In this document: positions 58,096 through 64,000 of the stretch, in pieces | Layout of the letters: each line of letters begins with the position of its first letter | How positions within the stretch are numbered: the first letter of the stretch is position 1 | Origin: Pseudisothecium myosuroides | Taxonomy: Eukaryota > Streptophyta > Bryopsida > Hypnales > Lembophyllaceae | Length of the DNA: 64,000 bases | Assembly (NCBI GenBank): GCA_951799445.1 | Contig: OX637287.1 | Location: 54,956,756 to 55,020,755 of the forward strand | Reading direction: 5' to 3' | Position numbers and translations under genes: made by a program | The notes under the pieces: model-generated | Told to the model about the DNA's origin: nothing | The model's input: only the letters and a program-made list of their open reading frames with translations | The model's database searches: none

Positions 58096-60565
58096 CCCAT
58101 TTTATTAAATGCTCTTCTAATGCATGATGGTCTTTTGTATTCAAATATTTCATCGCCTTGGAGTTGACTATGCATGTTACGTATATTGAAACCTCACCAT
58201 ATTTTAGAGTTTAGGATGTAGATTTACCTTAAACGTAGACATAAATACGAATATCAAAATCAAAAAGCATAAACAACGAAAAGAATAATAAAAAGTTCTT
58301 ATAACGTATGGACTCCACAAGCACACAAATATATAAATGAACATATACAAATAATACTATACGTCTTAGTTATACTCATCCAAAAAGGAGGTTCAAAGAA
58401 TACCCTAAAAAAAAGATGAAAGAAGGATCATAATTATAGAAGTCACAAAATTAAATGAAAAATTAAAACGAGTGGATAAAGAAATGTATTCAGAGTGAAA
58501 ATCTCAAAGGCACCAGTTGCAAATAAATTTTCAACTTCAACTTGAGCTTCAGCATTGACCAATGATACATTTGTATCATCGAAATTGCCTAGGAAAGTTC
58601 AAAAAAATAAATTTTGTTGTATTTCATCCAATTCAAACTACGAAAATCATCGACAGAACGTTTAATTCACAAAAAAATTTAAATGCATGAGTTGCAAATA
58701 AATTTCCAACTCGGAATGGACCTCGAGCACTACCAAACATCATATTTGGCTCATTAAAGTTGTGGTGTGTGGCCAGAATTTAAAAAGTCAAATTAGATTG
58801 GACCCACTAATAAATGTCACATTTGGCTCATTGAAGTCGCTTTTGGTGACAATCCAAAATTTGTAAGGATCAAATTAGATTTGATCATTAATCCTATTCT
58901 ACTCCATCAAGTCCAAAAATGAGCATAAATCACAAAATAGCATCCTCTACATTATTTACTGTATTTAATGTGACCGAGTCATTCAAATCTCATGATCTAC
59001 ACGTCAAAAAAAAATACAAGGAACATACACAAGTCATAAAAAATTCCAAGATCTCCTCTACGAAAAATCATGCTGAATATTAGATCCATAGAACGCATAA
59101 TTTTGATTTCAAATTGGATCACTGTTTAAACTTGTAAGGTAAAATTCCTAAATATAAATGTAGAAGTAGAGAGCCCATGAGGCAATGATGATGGTGAGGG
59201 TTTAGGGGCAAATCAAATTTGATTTGACCATGTATGTTGCTCTTTTGAAATTTTTCCAAAAATGGGCATCTGTCATTAAAGGATTATCCATTACATTTCT
59301 TATTGTACTTATGGGGACTGAGTCATTTAAATCTCAATACCCCCACGTGAAAAAAAAAATACAAGTGGCATGCACAAGTTACAAAAAATCCAAAGACCAC
59401 CACAACCAAAAATCATAAAAAATAGTGTACGCACGAAACCCTAAACTTGCTTTCAAAACCTTGTGATTCCTTAAACCCTAGACCAAAAAATTCCAAAGTA
59501 ATAAATGTACCGGTCAAGATACATTGCATTAGAATTATATAAATTATCATCAAAATCCATAAAATATACGAGGGCTATTTGTATGAATCGTACCAGGGCT
59601 TGGGCAATTTATAATGTCCATAAAAAATCAAAAGATAATGTTTGGTACAGTTTGTTAAACTCAATTAATAAAAAGGTCTGAGATCAGAGGCAACATGTAA
59701 GATTAAAATGATCCAAGAAGTTGCAAATTGATGAAGTAGTTCAAAACCACATTTCATACTGTAGACATCATGCAAAGATTTGCACGACGTACAACGACTC
59801 CAAAGCACCAAATATTGTAATTGCTATATCGAAAACAATTAAATCAATCAAAAGTCATGAAAGTAGCATGAATAAGTACAAACAAAACACCCTCACAAGT
59901 TCAAATTCATTAATATTGAAGTGATGCAAAAGTTTGCACCATTAATGACATCATCGAAGAATAAAATATAATGTTCATTCACTTTACATGTACCAAATCA
60001 ATAAACATAAAAGAGTGAGGAAGTTGGGGTACTATATAATTATGAGCAAAATGAACCTACAAGTTGCAAATTCAGGGTCTTCTAAATCACACAACCAATT
60101 GGAATACTACCAAGAGTCACGTGCACCTACATCAAAAAAGAATTTTTGAGTCGTTTCTTTTCACACTGCTGCCGTTTTTGAAAATAATACAATGTAGGGC
60201 ATCCATTTATTATCTTGGTCTTCAAAACACAAAGCAGTAAAATGTATTATTTAGCGGTTTAGGCTCTTCATAGATACATAGGTTCCAGGGTCTTGATTTC
60301 AATTTGCGAGCACAAACATTCTACCTAAGAGGTTCAAAACGAACTCAATGTATTTTAGGGATACACTTACAAATACATTTCATGAGTTTTAAAATGCGAG
60401 CCAATTCTTTAAATCCAAGTGAAATGATGACTTCATTCGGAGTTTTCGAATTTTATTTTGGTAATGAAGTGTTTAGGGTTATCATGGACTGGAACTCCAT
60501 ATAAATTGTAGAACTCGCGACTCCATTCATTTTTGTCCCCCCTACATGACAAATCTATGGCTTTC
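58096..60565. other. AT-rich subtelomeric DNA with one ~343-bp duplication
   Basis: No gene supported. About 58915-59090 and 59255-59430 are diverged copies (GAGTCATTCAAATCTCA and GAGTCATTTAAATCTCA, followed by CACGT(C/G)AAAAAAAAA and ACAAGT(C/T)A). Confidence 0.5.
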
Positions 60566-61490
60566 ATTGATTGAATCTTAAGCTATCAATGTCGAATTAT
60601 TGTAACAGTTGAATGTGCAAGTTGCAATCTCTATCCATATCATGGCCACATGAGATGATAGTGAACCATTTGAAAAAAACAAGCGTGAATATAAATTCGG
60701 AAAATTTAATGATTACTCTTTGTTTGGATTAATAAAAATGGAAGCCCAAATGATTTGGTACGACTCTCAAGAAGCTAGAAGAAACACTCCCTTGGAACCT
60801 AGGAAATAGACATTAGTGAAAATGCGGGGGTGAATTACGAAAATGTTTTTAATTAGATTTTTGGCTCATTGTATTTTATGAGCCAAAGTCATGTAAAATA
60901 CAATATTCTAAATTCCAAATTATGGTAACAGTCGCACGTGCAAGTTGCAATTTCTATCCACATCACGCGCACATGAGCTAGGGCCAAGTCGAGTAAAAAA
61001 AAGTGGGCCATATTAGTTTGGAGAATTTAATGATTATTATTTTCGATCCGTAAAAATGGAAACCCAATTCATATAGTTCGGCAGTGAAGAAGCTCAGAAA
61101 TAAATGATCCCAAACACTGATTTGAAATCCAAGTAACAAAACACCAGTGAAAATTTGTCATGGGGGTGAACCAAGAGAATATTTTTCACATGTGTTTTTT
61201 TGGTCGACCGAATTTTATGAGCCAAAGTCATGCAAATCTAACATTCCACACGTCAACTTTTTGTAACAGTTGCATGTACAAGTCCAGATTTCTATCCACA
61301 TCCTAGCCACATGCTTTGACGATCAGGTGGTAAATCGCTTAACAAAAATGAGTGTGAATATTAGTGTTGGAAAATGTAACGACTGTCCTTGTTTCGATCC
61401 ATAAAAATGGAAATCCAAATGATATGGTTCGGCACTCTAGAAATTGGACAACAAATGACACCAATCACTAATTTTAAATCTAGATAATAG
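60566..61490. repeat. ~330-bp telomere-adjacent tandem repeat, ~2.7 copies
   Basis: CAAGTTGCAATCTCTATCCA and relatives begin at 60618, 60941 and 61279 (spacing 323 and 338 bp). Units share TTTTATGAGCCAAAGTCATG, TAATGATTA and AAAAATGGAA. The last unit ends ~20 bp before the telomere. Confidence 0.85.
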
Positions 61491-61512
61491 ACAATAAAAA
61501 AAAATTCCGCAG

Positions 61513-64000
61513 TTTAGGGTTTAGGGTTTAGGGTTTAGGGTTTAGGGTTTGGGTTTAGGGTTTAGGGTTTAGGGTTTAGGGTTTAGGGTTTAGGGTTTAG
61601 GGTTTAGGGTTTAGGGTTTAGGGTTTAGGGTTTAGGGTTTAGGGTTTTAGGTTTAAGGGTTTAGGGTTTAGGGTTTAGGGTTTAGGGTTTAGGGTTTAGG
61701 GTTTAGGGTTTAGGGTTTAGGGTTTTAGGGTTTAAGGGTTTAGGGTTTAGGGTTTAGGGTTTAGGGTTTAGGGTTTAGGGTTTAGGGTTTAGGGTTTTAG
61801 GGTTTAGGGTTTAGGGTTTAGGGTTTAGGGTTTAGGGTTTAGGGTTTAGGGTTTTAGGGTTTAGGGTTTAGGGTTTAGGGTTTAGGGTTTAGGGTTTAGG
61901 GTTTAGGGTTTAGGGTTTAGGGTTTAGGGTTTAAGGGTTTAGGGTTTAGGGTTTAGGGTTTAGGGTTTAGGGGTTTAAGGGTTTAGGGTTTAGGGTTTTA
62001 GGGTTTAGGGTTTAGGGTTTTAGGGTTTAGGGTTTAGGGTTTAGGGTTTAGGGTTTAGGGTTTAGGGTTTAGGGTTTAGGGTTTTAGGGTTTAGGGTTTA
62101 GGGTTTAGGGTTTAGGGTTTAGGGTTTAGGGTTTAGGGTTTAGGGTTTAGGGTTTAGGGTTTAGGGTTTAGGGTTTAGGGTTTAGGGTTTAGGGTTTAGG
62201 GTTTAGGGTTTAGGGTTTAGGGTTTAGGGTTTAGGGTTTAGGGTTTAGGGTTTAGGGTTTAGGGTTTAGGGTTTAGGGTTTAGGGTTTAGGGTTTAGGGT
62301 TTAGGGTTTAGGGTTTAGGGTTTAGGGTTTAGGGTTTAGGGTTTAGGGTTTAGGGTTTAGGGTTTAGGGTTTAGGGTTTAGGGTTTAGGGTTTAGGGTTT
62401 AGGGTTTAGGGTTTAGGGTTTAGGGTTTAGGGTTTAGGGTTTAGGGTTTAGGGTTTAGGGTTTAGGGTTTAGGGTTTAGGGTTTAGGGTTTAGGGTTTAG
62501 GGTTTAGGGTTTAGGGTTTAGGGTTTAGGGTTTAGGGTTTAGGGTTTAGGGTTTAGGGTTTAGGGTTTAGGGTTTAGGGTTTAGGGTTTAGGGTTTAGGG
62601 TTTAGGGTTTAGGGTTTAGGGTTTAGGGTTTAGGGTTTAGGGTTTAGGGTTTAGGGTTTAGGGTTTAGGGTTTAGGGTTTAGGGTTTAGGGTTTAGGGTT
62701 TAGGGTTTAGGGTTTAGGGTTTAGGGTTTAGGGTTTAGGGTTTAGGGTTTAGGGTTTAGGGTTTAGGGTTTAGGGTTTAGGGTTTAGGGTTTAGGGTTTA
62801 GGGTTTAGGGTTTAGGGTTTAGGGTTTAGGGTTTAGGGTTTAGGGTTTAGGGTTTAGGGTTTAGGGTTTAGGGTTTAGGGTTTAGGGTTTAGGGTTTAGG
62901 GTTTAGGGTTTAGGGTTTAGGGTTTAGGGTTTAGGGTTTAGGGTTTAGGGTTTAGGGTTTAGGGTTTAGGGTTTAGGGTTTAGGGTTTAGGGTTTAGGGT
63001 TTAGGGTTTAGGGTTTAGGGTTTAGGGTTTAGGGTTTAGGGTTTAGGGTTTAGGGTTTAGGGTTTAGGGTTTAGGGTTTAGGGTTTAGGGTTTAGGGTTT
63101 AGGGTTTAGGGTTTAGGGTTTAGGGTTTAGGGTTTAGGGTTTAGGGTTTAGGGTTTAGGGTTTAGGGTTTAGGGTTTAGGGTTTAGGGTTTAGGGTTTAG
63201 GGTTTAGGGTTTAGGGTTTAGGGTTTAGGGTTTAGGGTTTAGGGTTTAGGGTTTAGGGTTTAGGGTTTAGGGTTTAGGGTTTAGGGTTTAGGGTTTAGGG
63301 TTTAGGGTTTAGGGTTTAGGGTTTAGGGTTTAGGGTTTAGGGTTTAGGGTTTAGGGTTTAGGGTTTAGGGTTTAGGGTTTAGGGTTTAGGGTTTAGGGTT
63401 TAGGGTTTAGGGTTTAGGGTTTAGGGTTTAGGGTTTAGGGTTTAGGGTTTAGGGTTTAGGGTTTAGGGTTTAGGGTTTAGGGTTTAGGGTTTAGGGTTTA
63501 GGGTTTAGGGTTTAGGGTTTAGGGTTTAGGGTTTAGGGTTTAGGGTTTAGGGTTTAGGGTTTAGGGTTTAGGGTTTAGGGTTTAGGGTTTAGGGTTTAGG
63601 GTTTAGGGTTTAGGGTTTAGGGTTTAGGGTTTAGGGTTTAGGGTTTAGGGTTTAGGGTTTAGGGTTTAGGGTTTAGGGTTTAGGGTTTAGGGTTTAGGGT
63701 TTAGGGTTTAGGGTTTAGGGTTTAGGGTTTAGGGTTTAGGGTTTAGGGTTTAGGGTTTAGGGTTTAGGGTTTAGGGTTTAGGGTTTAGGGTTTAGGGTTT
63801 AGGGTTTAGGGTTTAGGGTTTAGGGTTTAGGGTTTAGGGTTTAGGGTTTAGGGTTTAGGGTTTAGGGTTTAGGGTTTAGGGTTTAGGGTTTAGGGTTTAG
63901 GGTTTAGGGTTTAGGGTTTAGGGTTTAGGGTTTAGGGTTTAGGGTTTAGGGTTTAGGGTTTAGGGTTTAGGGTTTAGGGTTTAGGGTTTAGGGTTTAGGG
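61513..64000 (+). repeat. Telomere, TTTAGGG array
   Basis: About 2.49 kb (~355 units) of the Arabidopsis-type plant telomere repeat, G-strand toward the right edge, which places the chromosome end on that side. Between 61513 and about 62090 the array contains variants (TTTTAGGG, TTTAAGGG, TTTGGG); from there to the end it is uniform. Confidence 0.98.

Noticed and set aside
61513..64000. Telomere array as a collapsed or artificial repeat
   Set aside because: Orientation is correct for a chromosome end, proximal variants give a natural transition, and unique subtelomeric sequence precedes it. Exact length, however, cannot be trusted.

Overview
This window is the right-hand end of a plant chromosome. 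The last ~2.5 kb (61513-64000) is an uninterrupted array of TTTAGGG, the land-plant telomere repeat, with the G-rich strand running 5' to 3' toward the edge. Split genes with GT-AG introns and remnants of plant genes (an ACX3-type acyl-CoA oxidase, the organellar glycyl-tRNA synthetase, a PSAT1-type phospholipid:sterol acyltransferase) agree with this. The DUF7869-like element proteins suggest a bryophyte, lycophyte or other non-seed plant, but that is inference; I cannot name a species.

Region by region: (1) 1-20.8 kb holds broken mobile-element genes surrounded by about 37 copies of an 18-bp palindrome, consensus RTCGTGGGATCYCACGAY. The genes are a minus-strand gene with a ParB-like GGQH motif (1-2730), a two-exon DUF7869-like gene (10491-13706), a coiled-coil gag-like gene (15153-17083) and a decayed minus-strand paralog of the DUF7869-like gene (18417-20163). 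Between them lie a 1.2-kb element with 170-bp inverted repeats, a ~183-bp satellite, a foldback MITE and degenerate telomere-like DNA. (2) 20.8-26.6 kb has LTR-like sequence, short tandem repeats and a purine-skewed tract. (3) 26.6-33.4 kb is AT-rich and essentially geneless. (4) 33.4-49.2 kb is a graveyard of intron-containing gene fragments, nearly all on the minus strand, mixed with interstitial telomere-derived repeats. (5) 49.2-61.5 kb is AT-rich subtelomere built from tandem families with 174-183-bp periods, 20- and 37-bp telomere-derived minisatellites and a ~330-bp repeat next to the telomere.

How the parts may work together: the palindromes sit in the 5' flanks, 3' flanks and introns of the element genes and are largely absent elsewhere. 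Two are conserved in position between the two DUF7869-like paralogs (one in the intron, one in coding sequence), but the paralogs carry different versions of the motif. This is what one would expect of binding sites that co-vary with an element-encoded protein, comparable to the subterminal repeats of CACTA elements. I regard this palindrome/DUF7869-like/ParB-like assembly as the best candidate for an undescribed system. No gene in the window looks clearly intact; every recognisable gene carries at least one lesion.
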